Translations under genes and position numbers: made by a program
Shown here: positions 17,867 through 28,888 of the stretch, piece by piece
How positions within the stretch are numbered: the first letter of the stretch is position 1
Layout: every line of letters begins with the position of its first letter
Origin: Sulfitobacter sp. DSM 110093
Lineage (GTDB): Bacteria; Pseudomonadota; Alphaproteobacteria; Rhodobacterales; Rhodobacteraceae
Length of the DNA: 64,000 bases
NCBI RefSeq assembly: GCF_022788715.1
Contig: NZ_CP085167.1
Location: forward strand, 1,113,001 to 1,177,000
Direction of reading: 5' to 3'
Notes under the pieces: model-generated
Database searches by the model: none
What the model saw: the letters and a program-made list of their open reading frames with translations, nothing else
Told to the model about the DNA's origin: nothing

Positions 17867-19954
17867 GTGCCAGATCTGCTGATTGAACTTTTCTCCGAAG
17901 AAATCCCTGCGCGGATGCAGAAACGTGCTGGTGAAGACCTGCAAAAGCTGGTGACCAACGGTCTGGTCGAAGCCGGTCTGACCTATGGCTCCGCCGCCGT
18001 TTTCACCACCCCGCGCCGTCTGACGCTGGCGCTTGGCGATATGCTTGCCGCCAGCCCGCGTCAGGTCGAAGAGCGTAAAGGCCCAAAAGCCGACGCGCCG
18101 GAAAAAGCCATCGAAGGTTTTTTACGCGGTGCTGGTCTGACCCGTGATCAGCTTGAGGAACGCGACACGCCCAAGGGCAAAGTATTCTTTGCCAAGATCG
18201 AAAAGCCAGGCCGTCCGGCGGCTGAGATCGTGGCTGAGGTGCTGGAACAGACCATCCGCAATTTTCCATGGCCCAAGTCGATGCGATGGGGCACGGGGAG
18301 CCTCAAATGGGTCCGCCCGCTGCATTCGATCCTTTGCGTCATCAGCGATGAGGCCGGGGCAGAGGTGGTGCCGCTGACCATCGACGGCATCGCCGCTGGC
18401 AACACGACGCGCGGCCACCGGTTCCTTGCACCGGATGAGATCGAAGTCTCTGGGTTCGAGGACTACCAAACCAAACTCGCCCGCGCCCATGTCGTGCTCG
18501 ACCCTGCCGCGCGGGCCGATACGATTTGGCATGACGCCACCAACATGGCCTTCGCCGCCGGGCTGGAAGTGGTCGAAGACGCAGGGCTTCTGGCCGAAGT
18601 CGCCGGATTGGTGGAATACCCCGTCGTGCTGATGGGCCGCATCGGCAAAGATTTCCTCGGCCTGCCGCCCGAAGTGCTGCAAACCTCGATGAAAGAGCAT
18701 CAAAAGTTTTTCTCGGTCCGTAATTCGAAGTCGGGTCAGATCGAGCGTTTCGTCACCGTCGCCAACCGCACAACCGCCGACGATGGTGCCACGATCCTCG
18801 CGGGCAACGAAAAGGTGTTGGGCGCGCGGCTGTCGGATGCGAAATTCTTCTGGGACAACGACCTGCGCACCGTGACTTCGGGCGCGGGAATGGAGACTTG
18901 GGTCAAGGCGCTGGAAAACGTGACCTTCCATAACAAACTCGGCACACAGGCCGAGTTGATCGACCGCATGGCGACCCTCTCGCGTGAGCTGGCCCCGCTG
19001 GTCGGCGCCGACGCCGACGAGGCCGAGCAGGCCGCCCGCGTTGCCAAGGCCGATCTGAGTTCGGAGATGGTTTATGAATTCCCCGAATTGCAGGGTCTGA
19101 TGGGCAGCTACTACGCGCGCAAGGCTGGGCTGTCGGATGCTGTGGCCGATGCGGCCAAGAACCACTACGCGCCGCTGGGGCCGTCCGATGACGTGCCGAC
19201 TGAGCCGGTGTCGATTGCCGTGGCGCTGGCCGAGAAGATCGACAAGCTCACCGGCTTCTGGGCGATTGACGAAAAGCCGACCGGGAGCAAGGATCCCTTC
19301 GCGCTACGCCGTGCGGCTTTGGGGGTTATTCGGATTCTGGTTGAGAATGATGTATCCCTTCCGCTCGACAATGTGCTTGAGCAAAGTGCTGAGATCGTCG
19401 GTGAGCGCGACGCAGGCAAGGCTGATACCGGTGATATTCTGGGCTTCATCCACGACCGCCTAAAAGTCTACCTCCGCGACCAAGGTATCCGCCACGACAT
19501 CATTGACGCCTGCATTGCCATGGACGGCAGCGACGATCTGACCTTGCTGGTCAAACGCGCCCGCGCCCTGTCGGAAACGCTCAAAACCGACGACGGCGAG
19601 AACCTGATCCAAGGCTTCAAACGCGCCAACAACATACTCAGCCAAGCCGAAGAGGCCGATGGCGTGGAATACTCCTTTGGCGCTGATCCGAAGTTTGCGG
19701 AAACCGAAGCCGAGAAAAACCTTTTCGCCGCGCTCGACAAAGCCGAGGCCAAGATCACCCCGGCGATGGCGGCGCAGGACTTTTCAACCGCGATGGCCGC
19801 CATGGCGGAACTGCGCGGGCCGATTGATGCGTTTTTCGAGGCGGTTCAGGTCAATGCCGACAACCCCACCGTGCGGCGCAACCGGCTCAATCTGCTCAGC
19901 CGCATTCGCACGATCTGTAGCGCCGTGGCGGACTTGACCAAACTGGATGGCTGA
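17867..19954 (+). CDS. glyS: Glycyl-tRNA synthetase beta subunit
   Basis: A 695-residue beta subunit that recognises tRNA-Gly and forms the alpha2-beta2 enzyme with GlyQ. The N terminus PDLLIELFSEEIPARMQ is diagnostic, and SMRWGTGSLKWVRPLHSIL, LQTSMKEHQKFFSVRN and LTGFWAIDEKPTGSKDPFALRR are conserved blocks. The C-terminal anticodon-binding-like domain ends NRLNLLSRIR. The start is taken as the GTG at 17867, which has a G-rich ribosome-binding site and places the conserved residues at the N terminus; the frame is open from 17828. A hairpin terminator follows. Confidence 0.95.
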   Translation: MPDLLIELFSEEIPARMQKRAGEDLQKLVTNGLVEAGLTYGSAAVFTTPRRLTLALGDMLAASPRQVEERKGPKADAPEKAIEGFLRGAGLTRDQLEERDTPKGKVFFAKIEKPGRPAAEIVAEVLEQTIRNFPWPKSMRWGTGSLKWVRPLHSILCVISDEAGAEVVPLTIDGIAAGNTTRGHRFLAPDEIEVSGFEDYQTKLARAHVVLDPAARADTIWHDATNMAFAAGLEVVEDAGLLAEVAGLVEYPVVLMGRIGKDFLGLPPEVLQTSMKEHQKFFSVRNSKSGQIERFVTVANRTTADDGATILAGNEKVLGARLSDAKFFWDNDLRTVTSGAGMETWVKALENVTFHNKLGTQAELIDRMATLSRELAPLVGADADEAEQAARVAKADLSSEMVYEFPELQGLMGSYYARKAGLSDAVADAAKNHYAPLGPSDDVPTEPVSIAVALAEKIDKLTGFWAIDEKPTGSKDPFALRRAALGVIRILVENDVSLPLDNVLEQSAEIVGERDAGKADTGDILGFIHDRLKVYLRDQGIRHDIIDACIAMDGSDDLTLLVKRARALSETLKTDDGENLIQGFKRANNILSQAEEADGVEYSFGADPKFAETEAEKNLFAALDKAEAKITPAMAAQDFSTAMAAMAELRGPIDAFFEAVQVNADNPTVRRNRLNLLSRIRTICSAVADLTKLDG

Positions 19955-19962
19955 CCGCTGAG

Positions 19963-19985
19963 GGGGCAAGATCCCTTGCCCCTTC
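19963..19985 (+). terminator. Hairpin after glyS
   Basis: GGGGCAAG (19963-19970) pairs with CTTGCCCC (19975-19982), loop ATCC, then TTCT. It is a likely intrinsic terminator for glyS, 46 bp before the PPDK-like gene. Confidence 0.6.
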
Positions 19986-20028
19986 TGCCTCAACCCCTAT
20001 GCTGCACCGGAACGATTAAGGTGCCGCA

Positions 20029-22566
20029 GTGCAGAACGATCCCCATACCACGCTGGTGACCCCCACCGCGCCAATTGCCAATGATACCCACGGCGGGCGG
20101 GCGAAATGCTTGCAGCGCCTTGTGCGGCTTGAGTTGCCGGTGCCCTCTACCGTGGCGGTTTCTTTTAATGCGGTGCAACAGATCGCGCGCGGGCAGTTGC
20201 CTGATATTCAAGCGGTGGTCGATCAATTTCCCAAAGGCGCGCTGCTTTGTGTGCGCCCCTCTAGCCAAGACCCTGATTGGGGCGGGCCGGGGGCGGTGCT
20301 GAACATCGGCATCAACGATAAGCTGTTTGAATATTACGCCACGACCATCGGCGAAGGCCCGGCGGCAGCGCTTTATTCGCGGTTCGTGCAGTCCTATGCG
20401 GTCAATGTTGCGCGGCTGGATCCGGATATGTTCGATGATGTGAACGGCGATGGCCGCGCAGCGCTGATGGAATCACTACGCGCCTATGAGGCCGAAACCG
20501 AAGAGCGTTTTCCCCAAGACCCGGCGACCCAGTTGGCTGCGGTGCTCCGCTCGATGGCGCGGGCGTGGAACGGCACCTCGGCGCGGCTGCTCCGGCAAGC
20601 CAAAGGCGCACCTGCGGATGCGGGGCTGGGGTTGATCGTGCAGGAGATGGCCTTTGGTGTCGGGCAGGGGCAATGCGGTTCGGGCGTGTTGCAGCTGGTC
20701 GATAGCGATACTGGTCTGCCGCAGATCACCGGGCGCTATCTGAGCCAGAGCCAAGGCCGCGATGCGCTGGAGGGTGATGCCGCAGCGATGTATCTCACCC
20801 GTGATCCGCGCGGGCCGTCGTTGGAAGAGCTGGTGCCCGATGCCTTTGCCGAGCTGAAAGAGCACGCGGCGCTGATGCGAAAACGGCTGCGCGCCGAGAT
20901 GCAGGTTGAGTTTGTGATTGATCAAGGCAAGCTGCATATCTTGGACGGTGTGAAGGTCGCGCGCTCCTCTCGCGCGGCGGTGCGGATCGCCGTGGCGCTG
21001 GCGGATGAGGGGATCATCAGCCGAGAAGAAGCCCTGATGCGGGTCCAGCCGCGCACGCTTTCGGAACTGCTGCACCGCCAAGTCGACCCAAGCGCCAAGC
21101 GTGACGTGATCGGGCGCGGCATCGCCGCCAGCCCCGGGGCAGCCACCGGGCGGATCGTCTTTTCGGCCAGCGACGCGCAGGCCAGCGCCGCACGGGGGGA
21201 GCCATGCATCCTTGTCCGGCGCGAAACCTCGCCCGAAGACATTCGCGGCATGCATGCCGCTGCGGCCGTGCTGACCGAACGCGGCGGGATCACCAGCCAC
21301 GCGGCGGTGATCGGGCGCGGCATGGGGCTTCCTTGTGTCGTCGGTGCGTCGAACATGCGCTTTATCGTGACCCAGCGGCAGATCATCGCCCCTGATGGGC
21401 GGGTCTTTGTCGAAGGGGATCAGATCACCGTCGACGGCTCGACCGGGCAAGTCTTGGCCGGGGCGGCCAAGATGCAGGAAGCCGCACTTGATGATACGTT
21501 CACCCGGTTGATGGGCTGGGCCGAAGATGTGGCCGACATCGGCATTCGCGCCAATGCCGACACGCCTGCCGATGCGCAGACCGCGCGCAATTTCAACGCG
21601 CATGGCATCGGGCTCTGCCGGACCGAGCATATGTTCTTTGAGCCCGGTCGCCTGACCGTGATGCGCGAAATGATCTTTGCCGAAAGCGGTGAAGACCGCC
21701 GCGCCGTGCTGGAACGTCTCCTGCCCATGCAGCGCGAGGATTTTACCCAGTTGTTCCGCATCATGCAGGGGCAACCCGTCTGCATTCGCCTGTTCGATCC
21801 GCCGCTGCATGAATTTCTGCCCTCTGACAAAGCCGGACAACGCGAACTGGCCGAAGCCCTTGGGCTGCAAATGTCGGATGTGACGCGGCGCGTGGCGGCG
21901 ATGACGGAATACAACCCGATGCTCGGCCTGCGCGGCGTGCGGCTGGGGGTGACGGTGCCCGAAATCTACGAAATGCAGGCCCGTGCGATCTTTGAAGCGA
22001 CCATTGAGGCTAGCCGGGATGGTGAGCCTGTGGTGCCCGAGATCATGATCCCGCTGGTCAGCGCCCGGCGCGAGGTGGAACTGGTCAAGGCTTCGGTCGA
22101 TGCGATTGCCGCTGCCGTGCGCAGTGAGCGCGACGCGAGCTTCACCTACCGCCTCGGCGTGATGGTCGAGACCCCGCGCGCCTGTTTGCGTGCCGAGGAA
22201 ATCGCGCCGCATTGTGCCTTTCTCAGTTTCGGGACCAATGACCTGACGCAGATGACATATGGCCTCTCGCGCGACGACGCGGGGCGCTTCATGTCGAATT
22301 ACGTTCAGCAGGGGGTCTACCCCGAAGATCCGTTCCACGTTTTGGATACAGATGGGGTGGGCGAATTGCTGCAGCTTGGTGCGGCGCGGGGCCGAAAAGC
22401 CCAGCCTGGAATCACGCTTTCGATCTGTGGAGAGCATGGCGGCAACCCCGAATCCATCGCATTTTGCCGCGAATCGGGCTTCGATTATGTTTCCTGCTCC
22501 CCATTTCGCGTACCGGTTGCACGTTTGGCCGCCGCCCAGCTCGCCATCGCCCACAAGATCGGGTAG
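20029..22566 (+). CDS. ppdK: PPDK-like PEP-utilising enzyme with altered ATP-grasp site
   Basis: An 845-residue protein with the full pyruvate phosphate dikinase layout: N-terminal ATP-grasp domain, central phosphohistidine domain (GGITSHAAVIGRGMG, His about 424) and C-terminal PEP/pyruvate barrel (FGTNDLTQMTYGLSRDD and the catalytic Cys about 800 in SICGEHGGNPES). The barrel and swivel sites look complete. The ATP-grasp domain differs at key places: the GGKGANL lysine aligns with Arg24 in HGGRAKCL, the SGAR arginine aligns with Gln80 in VRPSSQDPDWGG, and the LQTR motif reads LDGV. The protein may therefore not use ATP/Pi as classical PPDK does. The start is a GTG with AAGG upstream. Confidence 0.8.
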   Translation: MQNDPHTTLVTPTAPIANDTHGGRAKCLQRLVRLELPVPSTVAVSFNAVQQIARGQLPDIQAVVDQFPKGALLCVRPSSQDPDWGGPGAVLNIGINDKLFEYYATTIGEGPAAALYSRFVQSYAVNVARLDPDMFDDVNGDGRAALMESLRAYEAETEERFPQDPATQLAAVLRSMARAWNGTSARLLRQAKGAPADAGLGLIVQEMAFGVGQGQCGSGVLQLVDSDTGLPQITGRYLSQSQGRDALEGDAAAMYLTRDPRGPSLEELVPDAFAELKEHAALMRKRLRAEMQVEFVIDQGKLHILDGVKVARSSRAAVRIAVALADEGIISREEALMRVQPRTLSELLHRQVDPSAKRDVIGRGIAASPGAATGRIVFSASDAQASAARGEPCILVRRETSPEDIRGMHAAAAVLTERGGITSHAAVIGRGMGLPCVVGASNMRFIVTQRQIIAPDGRVFVEGDQITVDGSTGQVLAGAAKMQEAALDDTFTRLMGWAEDVADIGIRANADTPADAQTARNFNAHGIGLCRTEHMFFEPGRLTVMREMIFAESGEDRRAVLERLLPMQREDFTQLFRIMQGQPVCIRLFDPPLHEFLPSDKAGQRELAEALGLQMSDVTRRVAAMTEYNPMLGLRGVRLGVTVPEIYEMQARAIFEATIEASRDGEPVVPEIMIPLVSARREVELVKASVDAIAAAVRSERDASFTYRLGVMVETPRACLRAEEIAPHCAFLSFGTNDLTQMTYGLSRDDAGRFMSNYVQQGVYPEDPFHVLDTDGVGELLQLGAARGRKAQPGITLSICGEHGGNPESIAFCRESGFDYVSCSPFRVPVARLAAAQLAIAHKIG

Positions 22567-22695
22567 GGGCGGCGGGCAGCGGCTCAACTTATACCATAAT
22601 TCGGCGGGTTTCTGCACATAACGTCTGGCCGGGTTTACCAACTGGAACCTTTTGGCTATCCGCCCCGCAGCCCTAACAATGATGCGAGGCGCATA

Positions 22696-23337
22696 ATGCG
22701 TTTTATCCGGTCGATCTCTTTTGCGTTATCCGTTGCTGTGTGCAGCGCCCCCTTGGCCGCTGTCGCCAGTTCCGAGAGCGCCAGCAATCTTGCGCAGATC
22801 GAAATTCAAGGCCTGAAATCCGCGGGCGCAACCCGGCTTCAGGAACTGGTCGCGCAGCCTGCATCAGCCAGCGAGACGGATGTGAAGTTCTCGAAGGCAT
22901 GGATCGACAGCCAGCCCAAGGCCAAAACCAGCGCAGAGTTACAGTGTCTTGCCGAGGCGCTTTACTTTGAAGCGCGCGGTGAGACGGTCAAAGGTCAGTT
23001 CGCCGTGGCCGAAGTGATTATGAACCGCGTGAAATCGGCCCGCTTCCCCGGTACGCTTTGCGGTGTGATCAATCAAGGAACGGGCCGCAAGTACCAGTGC
23101 CAGTTCACATATACCTGCGATGGCAACAAAGAAGTCATCAATGAACCGCGGGCTTTTGCCCGTGTCTCTAAGGTGGCGCGTGCGATCATCGACGGATCCG
23201 CGCCCAAACTGACCAATGGCGCGACCCATTATCACACCACTGCGGTGAACCCTAACTGGGCGCGCGTCTATACCAAGACGGCCCGGATCGGTCAGCATCT
23301 TTTCTATCGTCACACTTGGAAAACTGCGTCGAATTAA
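22696..23337 (+). CDS. SleB/CwlJ-type cell wall hydrolase, exported
   Basis: A 213-residue protein with a signal peptide (about residues 1-24) and a C-terminal Hydrolase_2 domain related to the spore cortex-lytic enzymes SleB and CwlJ, which act on peptidoglycan. The domain begins LQCLAEALYFEARGE, containing the catalytic glutamate, and includes FAVAEVIMNRV, QCQFTYTCDG and the THYHTTAVNPNWA segment typical of Rhodobacterales members. These organisms do not sporulate, so the role is probably in cell-wall turnover. It stands alone, 129 bp after the PPDK-like gene. Confidence 0.88.
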   Translation: MRFIRSISFALSVAVCSAPLAAVASSESASNLAQIEIQGLKSAGATRLQELVAQPASASETDVKFSKAWIDSQPKAKTSAELQCLAEALYFEARGETVKGQFAVAEVIMNRVKSARFPGTLCGVINQGTGRKYQCQFTYTCDGNKEVINEPRAFARVSKVARAIIDGSAPKLTNGATHYHTTAVNPNWARVYTKTARIGQHLFYRHTWKTASN

Positions 23338-23445
23338 TTTCGCGCGGGCCGCGCCTTGGGGTGCTGGCCTGCTGGCGGCGGGCCTGTTAAAGCTGCTAAA
23401 GAAACGCCCCATGGGGCCGTTACCCTGATCCGATAGGCGCTGCCG

Positions 23446-24372
23446 ATGTCCGACGAAATCCGACTTGCCTTTGCGCATCCGTCTGAGCGGGCCGAGACAA
23501 TGGCCGGGCCCGAGCCGCGCGACAGGATTTCGCTGCGCGACCATATTGTCGAAGTAGAAATCGGCGCCTTTCAGGCCGAGCGGGATGTGACTCAGCGGGT
23601 CAGCTTTAACGTCGTCGTCGAAGTGATGCCGCTGACAAGTGTGGTGGATGACGACGTGGATCGCATCCTTTCGTATGACCGTGTGACCGAGGCGATTGCC
23701 GCCGAGCTTGCTGCCGAACGGCTAAACCTTTTGGAGACGCTGGCTGAGCGGGTGGCAGACCGGATCTTGGTCGAGCCGCAGGCGATGCGGGTCTTTGTGC
23801 GGATCGAAAAGTTGGACCGTGGTCCCGGCGCACTTGGGGTTGAGATCGTGCGGGCACGGGGTGGTGATGCCGCAAGGCATGACCCCGCGATTGAGACGCC
23901 GCAACCGCTTGTTGTCTATCTGTCGAATGCTGCCATTGCCTCCCCCCATTTGACTGACTGGCTTGACCAGTTGGAAGCCTCCGCTCAGCCGGTGATCTTG
24001 TGTGTCGGCCCGGCTGACATCGCCACGCCGCAGGCCGGGCAGGAAAAAGCGCAACGCCACATTGATCTGCTGGCGATAGAACAGAACGCTTGGATGGTCT
24101 TTGGCCGCGACCCTCGCTGCGCCGTCGTGGGCAGCCGGACAGAGTTGGACTGGGCGATGAAAAACGGTCAGATATGCATCTGGGCCCCTTCGCGGATCGT
24201 GCTGGATGCCGTCGACGGCCCCGCCGCTGCCCCGCATGAGGCACCCGCGCTGGCGGCGTGGTTCGCGGCAAGCCTTGCTGCGAAGGAACTGCTTACTGTT
24301 GGTGCTGCCGTCCCAGAGATTGCGGAACTGCCGACGCGCGCGCTTTCGGTCGATACGGCAAAGATCGCGTAA
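23446..24372 (+). CDS. folB: Dihydroneopterin aldolase with C-terminal amino-acid-kinase-like domain
   Basis: A 308-residue protein. Residues about 25-140 form a FolB domain (dihydroneopterin aldolase, folate pathway): VEIGAFQAERDVTQRVSF, the YDRVTEAI segment, NLLETLAERVA and the lysine in FVRIEKLDRGPGA. Ordinary FolB proteins are about 120 residues long. The remaining 170 residues resemble an amino acid kinase fold: a paired strand-helix start (SPHLTDWLDQLE), a CVGPADIA loop where kinases have a GGGP loop, and ICIWAPSRIV with LAAWFAASLAA near the end. Its nucleotide loops look degenerate. The ATG at 23446 starts the gene; the stop overlaps the folP start by 1 bp. Confidence 0.85.
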   Translation: MSDEIRLAFAHPSERAETMAGPEPRDRISLRDHIVEVEIGAFQAERDVTQRVSFNVVVEVMPLTSVVDDDVDRILSYDRVTEAIAAELAAERLNLLETLAERVADRILVEPQAMRVFVRIEKLDRGPGALGVEIVRARGGDAARHDPAIETPQPLVVYLSNAAIASPHLTDWLDQLEASAQPVILCVGPADIATPQAGQEKAQRHIDLLAIEQNAWMVFGRDPRCAVVGSRTELDWAMKNGQICIWAPSRIVLDAVDGPAAAPHEAPALAAWFAASLAAKELLTVGAAVPEIAELPTRALSVDTAKIA

Positions 24373-25385
24373 TGGCAGACTACTTCCGTCCCCTCGTTCA
24401 AATCGGCCCGACGCGACCCGAAGGGGCCATGTCCCTCGCAGGTGGCTGGGGTTGGTTTAGCCATGTTGAACTGCTGTCGCGTGCGCGCGCCGCGAAAGTC
24501 ATCTCGGCGGCGGATTTGCCCAAGTCGGCCCTAGACGCGTTGACCACGACGCGTGCGCCTATTGCTGGGCTTACCCTCGACCGCCCGCGCGTCATGGGCA
24601 TCCTCAACGCCACGCCAGACAGTTTTTCCGATGGGGGCCGTCACGCCGATCCGCAAGTTGCAGTGGAGGCAGGCATGGCAATGCGTGCGGCGGGTGTCGA
24701 TATGCTCGACGTTGGCGGCGAGTCGACCCGTCCGGGGGCCGATACGGTGCCTGAGGGCGAAGAGATTGACCGCGTTGTGCCAGTTATCGCAGGGCTTCGC
24801 GCCGCAGGTGCCGGGGCGATCAGCATCGACACCCGCAAGGCCGCCGTGGCCGAGGCCGCTGTGGGGGCTGGGGCTGATCTGGTCAATGATGTTGCCGCCC
24901 TTACGTTCGATCCCGCCCTTGCGCCTTTCTGTGCGGCGCGGGAGCTGCCCGTTTGTGTGATGCACGCTCAGGGTGATCCGGCGACAATGCAACGGGATCC
25001 GCGCTATGATGACGTGCTGCTTGATGTCTATGACTACCTAGCCGACCGCATCGCCGCGCTGGAGGCGCAAGGCATCGCGCGGCACAATATCATCGCCGAC
25101 CCCGGCATCGGCTTTGGCAAAACGTTAGAGCATAACCTTGCGCTTTTGGCGCGGCTGAGCTTGTTTCACAGCCTTGGCGTACCGATTTTGCTGGGCGCAT
25201 CGCGTAAGCGGTTCATCGGCACCATCGGCGGGGGAGAGGCTGGCGCAGACCGCGCTCCCGGTTCAATCGCCGTGGCGCTGGCGGCGCTCAGCCACGGGAT
25301 ACAGTTCTTACGTGTTCATGACGTAGCGCAAACCATTCAGGCGATTGCACTTTACCGTGCTGCCATGGCAGGAAAACAAATATGA
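24372..25385 (+). CDS. folP: Dihydropteroate synthase
   Basis: A 337-residue dihydropteroate synthase, which joins p-aminobenzoate to the pterin pyrophosphate and is the target of sulfonamides. The TIM-barrel motifs are clear: [42 protein letters not shown], the [13 protein letters not shown] loop and GASRKRFIG. It has about 70 extra N-terminal residues compared with E. coli FolP. The ATG at 24372 overlaps the folB stop (TAATG), and the stop overlaps the glmM start by ATGA, so folB-folP-glmM is a coupled operon. Confidence 0.95.
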   Translation: MADYFRPLVQIGPTRPEGAMSLAGGWGWFSHVELLSRARAAKVISAADLPKSALDALTTTRAPIAGLTLDRPRVMGILNATPDSFSDGGRHADPQVAVEAGMAMRAAGVDMLDVGGESTRPGADTVPEGEEIDRVVPVIAGLRAAGAGAISIDTRKAAVAEAAVGAGADLVNDVAALTFDPALAPFCAARELPVCVMHAQGDPATMQRDPRYDDVLLDVYDYLADRIAALEAQGIARHNIIADPGIGFGKTLEHNLALLARLSLFHSLGVPILLGASRKRFIGTIGGGEAGADRAPGSIAVALAALSHGIQFLRVHDVAQTIQAIALYRAAMAGKQI

Positions 25386-26728
25386 CAAAGCTTTTTGGTA
25401 CCGATGGCGTGCGTGGCACGGCCAATATTCACCCAATGACCGCCGAAATGGCGTTGCGCATCGGCGCGGCTGTTGGGCGATATTTCCGACGCGAGAAGGA
25501 TACCGTGCACCGCGTGGTGATCGGCAAAGACACCCGGCTTTCTGGCTATATGTTTGAAAACGCTTTGACGGCTGGGCTGACGAGCACGGGGATGAACGTT
25601 CTGCTGCTTGGTCCGGTGCCGACACCGGCAGTCGGGCTTTTGACCCGCTCCATGCGGGCCGATTTGGGGGTCATGATTTCGGCCAGTCACAATCCGGCCA
25701 GCGACAATGGTATCAAGTTTTTCGGGCCGGATGGGTTCAAACTCTCTGACCAAGTTGAGCAAGAGATCGAGGCGCTGGTCGCCGAGGGGGTGGAGCCTAC
25801 GGCTCCCAACCAAATCGGCCGCGCCAAGCGCATCGACGACAGTCGCTATCGTTATATTGAGCGGGTCAAATCGACTTTCCCGCGTCAAATGCGTCTGGAT
25901 GGGCTAAAAGTGGTGATCGATTGTGCCCATGGTGCGGCCTATCACGTCGCCCCCATGGCCCTCTGGGAATTAGGCGCAACGGTTATCCCTGTGGGCGTGG
26001 CACCCAATGGCCTAAACATCAATGATGGGTGCGGGTCTACCCAACCACAATCCGCAGCCGAGGCCGTGGTCGCAAATGGCGCGGACGTTGGCATTTGCCT
26101 TGATGGTGATGCGGATCGGGTGATCTTGATCGACCAGAATGGCCGGATTGGCGACGGGGATCAGTTCATGGCGCTGATGGCGTCGCGTTGGGCTGCGGAT
26201 AGCCGGCTGGCGAACAAGTCGCTTGTCGCCACGGTAATGAGCAACCTTGGACTTGAGCGGTTTCTCAATGATCGCGGTGTGCAACTGGAGCGGACCGCCG
26301 TTGGCGACCGTTATGTAGTGGAGCGGATGCGGGCGGGGGGCTTTAACCTTGGCGGAGAACAATCGGGCCATATCGTCATGACCGATCACGCCACCACCGG
26401 TGATGGTCTGATGGCGGGGCTACAGTTTTTGGCAGAGATGGTCCGTTCGGGGAAGCCTGCCTCTGAACTGCTGTATCAATTCGACCCGGTGCCGCAACTT
26501 CTGAAAAACGTGCGTTTCTCTGCCGGTCAGACCCCGTTGGAGGATGCACAGGTCAAGGCCGCCATCGCGCAGGCTGAGGCCGATCTGGCACAGGGTGGGC
26601 GGCTGTTGATCCGCAAATCAGGCACCGAGCCTTTGGTGCGCGTCATGGCAGAGCACGAGGATGCGGAGTTGATGGAACGCGCAGTGGATAGCGTGGTCGA
26701 CGCGGTGAACGCGGCGGTGGGCAGCTAG
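25382..26728 (+). CDS. glmM: Phosphoglucosamine mutase
   Basis: A 448-residue enzyme converting glucosamine-6-phosphate to glucosamine-1-phosphate, on the way to UDP-GlcNAc for peptidoglycan and lipopolysaccharide. The active phosphoserine is Ser102 in [15 protein letters not shown]; the metal-binding DGDADR loop and the sugar-binding GEQSGHI are present, and [12 protein letters not shown] is the C-terminal phosphate loop. It is the last gene of the folB-folP-glmM set and ends 6 bp from the stop of the convergent EamA gene. Confidence 0.97.
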   Translation: MTKLFGTDGVRGTANIHPMTAEMALRIGAAVGRYFRREKDTVHRVVIGKDTRLSGYMFENALTAGLTSTGMNVLLLGPVPTPAVGLLTRSMRADLGVMISASHNPASDNGIKFFGPDGFKLSDQVEQEIEALVAEGVEPTAPNQIGRAKRIDDSRYRYIERVKSTFPRQMRLDGLKVVIDCAHGAAYHVAPMALWELGATVIPVGVAPNGLNINDGCGSTQPQSAAEAVVANGADVGICLDGDADRVILIDQNGRIGDGDQFMALMASRWAADSRLANKSLVATVMSNLGLERFLNDRGVQLERTAVGDRYVVERMRAGGFNLGGEQSGHIVMTDHATTGDGLMAGLQFLAEMVRSGKPASELLYQFDPVPQLLKNVRFSAGQTPLEDAQVKAAIAQAEADLAQGGRLLIRKSGTEPLVRVMAEHEDAELMERAVDSVVDAVNAAVGS

Positions 26729-26734
26729 GCTGTC

Positions 26735-27655
26735 CTACCCGCGCTGGAACAACCGTTTCAGCGCTCCGTATTGGCTGAGCCCCACGCCCGCGAGGATCAG
26801 CGCCATCGCATAAAGCAGCGACATCGGCAGCGGCTCTGACAGCACCAGCGCACCCAGAAGGACCGACCAGACCGGCACTTGGTAATTCACTAAGGACATA
26901 AAGACCGGCCCGGCGGTGCGCACCACATAGACCCGCAGGAAAGCTGCGCCTGCTGTAGGGACGAGGCCAAGAAAGGCCAGCACACCCAATATCTTTGGCG
27001 CGGGCATGGGGGGCGGGCCTTCGCTGAGGAAAGCGGCAGGCAACATGATACTGGCGCCGACCAGCATGAGGATTGTGGCCAGCCCTATGGGGTCGACCGA
27101 CGGCAAGCGGCGCATAAGGATCGAACTGACGGCATAACACGAGGCTGCGCCGACGCAGGCGATCCGCCCCGCAGTTTCCATCACGGCTCCCGTGCTTTCA
27201 AATGCTTGGCCGCCGATCAGCACCACCACGCCGACAAAGCCGATCAAGAAGCCGCCGACCTTACGCGGAGTCATGTTTTCGCCGGGAAGTAGGAAATGCG
27301 CCAGCGGCAGAACGATCAGCGCAACCGAGGCCATGGTCACCCCGGCAAAACCAGAGGTTACAAATTGTTGCCCCCATGCGAGCAGCGAGAAGGGTAAGGC
27401 AGAGCTAATGATGCCGATGGTGATTAGGATCGCGATGTTTCCGCGCGTTGGGCGCTTTGTAAAAAGCGCGAAACCTCGCACGGCCCATAGTGCAAGCATA
27501 ACCACCGACGCAAACCCGATCCGAGAGGCGGCGAGCCAAAAGGGCGTAATGCCTGTAAGCGCAATTTCGATGGCCAGAAAGGTGCCGCCCCAGACAAAGC
27601 CCAGAATGGCGATCAGCAGCCAGCTGGTGCGGGTGATCTGAGGCGTGGTGTTCAT
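26735..27655 (-). CDS. EamA/DMT-superfamily transporter
   Basis: A 306-residue membrane protein with ten predicted helices in two EamA repeats. The first repeat begins LIAILGFVWGGTFLAIEIAL and the second GRIACVGAASCYAVSSILMRRL. The C terminus, YQVPVWSVLLGALVLSEPLP, is the usual end of the second repeat. Proteins of this type export amino acids or other metabolites; the substrate here cannot be told. It lies downstream of ilvC, but a good terminator separates the two. Confidence 0.85.
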   Translation of the reverse strand: MNTTPQITRTSWLLIAILGFVWGGTFLAIEIALTGITPFWLAASRIGFASVVMLALWAVRGFALFTKRPTRGNIAILITIGIISSALPFSLLAWGQQFVTSGFAGVTMASVALIVLPLAHFLLPGENMTPRKVGGFLIGFVGVVVLIGGQAFESTGAVMETAGRIACVGAASCYAVSSILMRRLPSVDPIGLATILMLVGASIMLPAAFLSEGPPPMPAPKILGVLAFLGLVPTAGAAFLRVYVVRTAGPVFMSLVNYQVPVWSVLLGALVLSEPLPMSLLYAMALILAGVGLSQYGALKRLFQRG

Positions 27656-27673
27656 CGAGGCTCCGGCGTGAAG

Positions 27674-27701
27674 GCAAAGACCCCGGCGCAGGGCCGGGGT
27701 C
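27674..27701 (-). terminator. Terminator of ilvC
   Basis: On the minus strand, GACCCCGGC and GCCGGGGTC (27693-27701 and 27679-27687) pair perfectly over 9 bp with a 5-base loop, followed by TTTGCC. It lies 31 bp after the ilvC stop. Confidence 0.75.
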
Positions 27702-27731
27702 GATGTCGTCTCATTTTGAAATGGAGATGGC

Positions 27732-28787
<1,056 letters not shown>

Positions 28788-28888
28788 TCACCATAGCGAT
28801 CTTGCGCCTAGGAGCCATTGTCATCGCAGAGGTATTTGTGAAAGGATAAAGATAGTTATTCGTAGTTTTGCTAAAAAGCGGAAAATTC

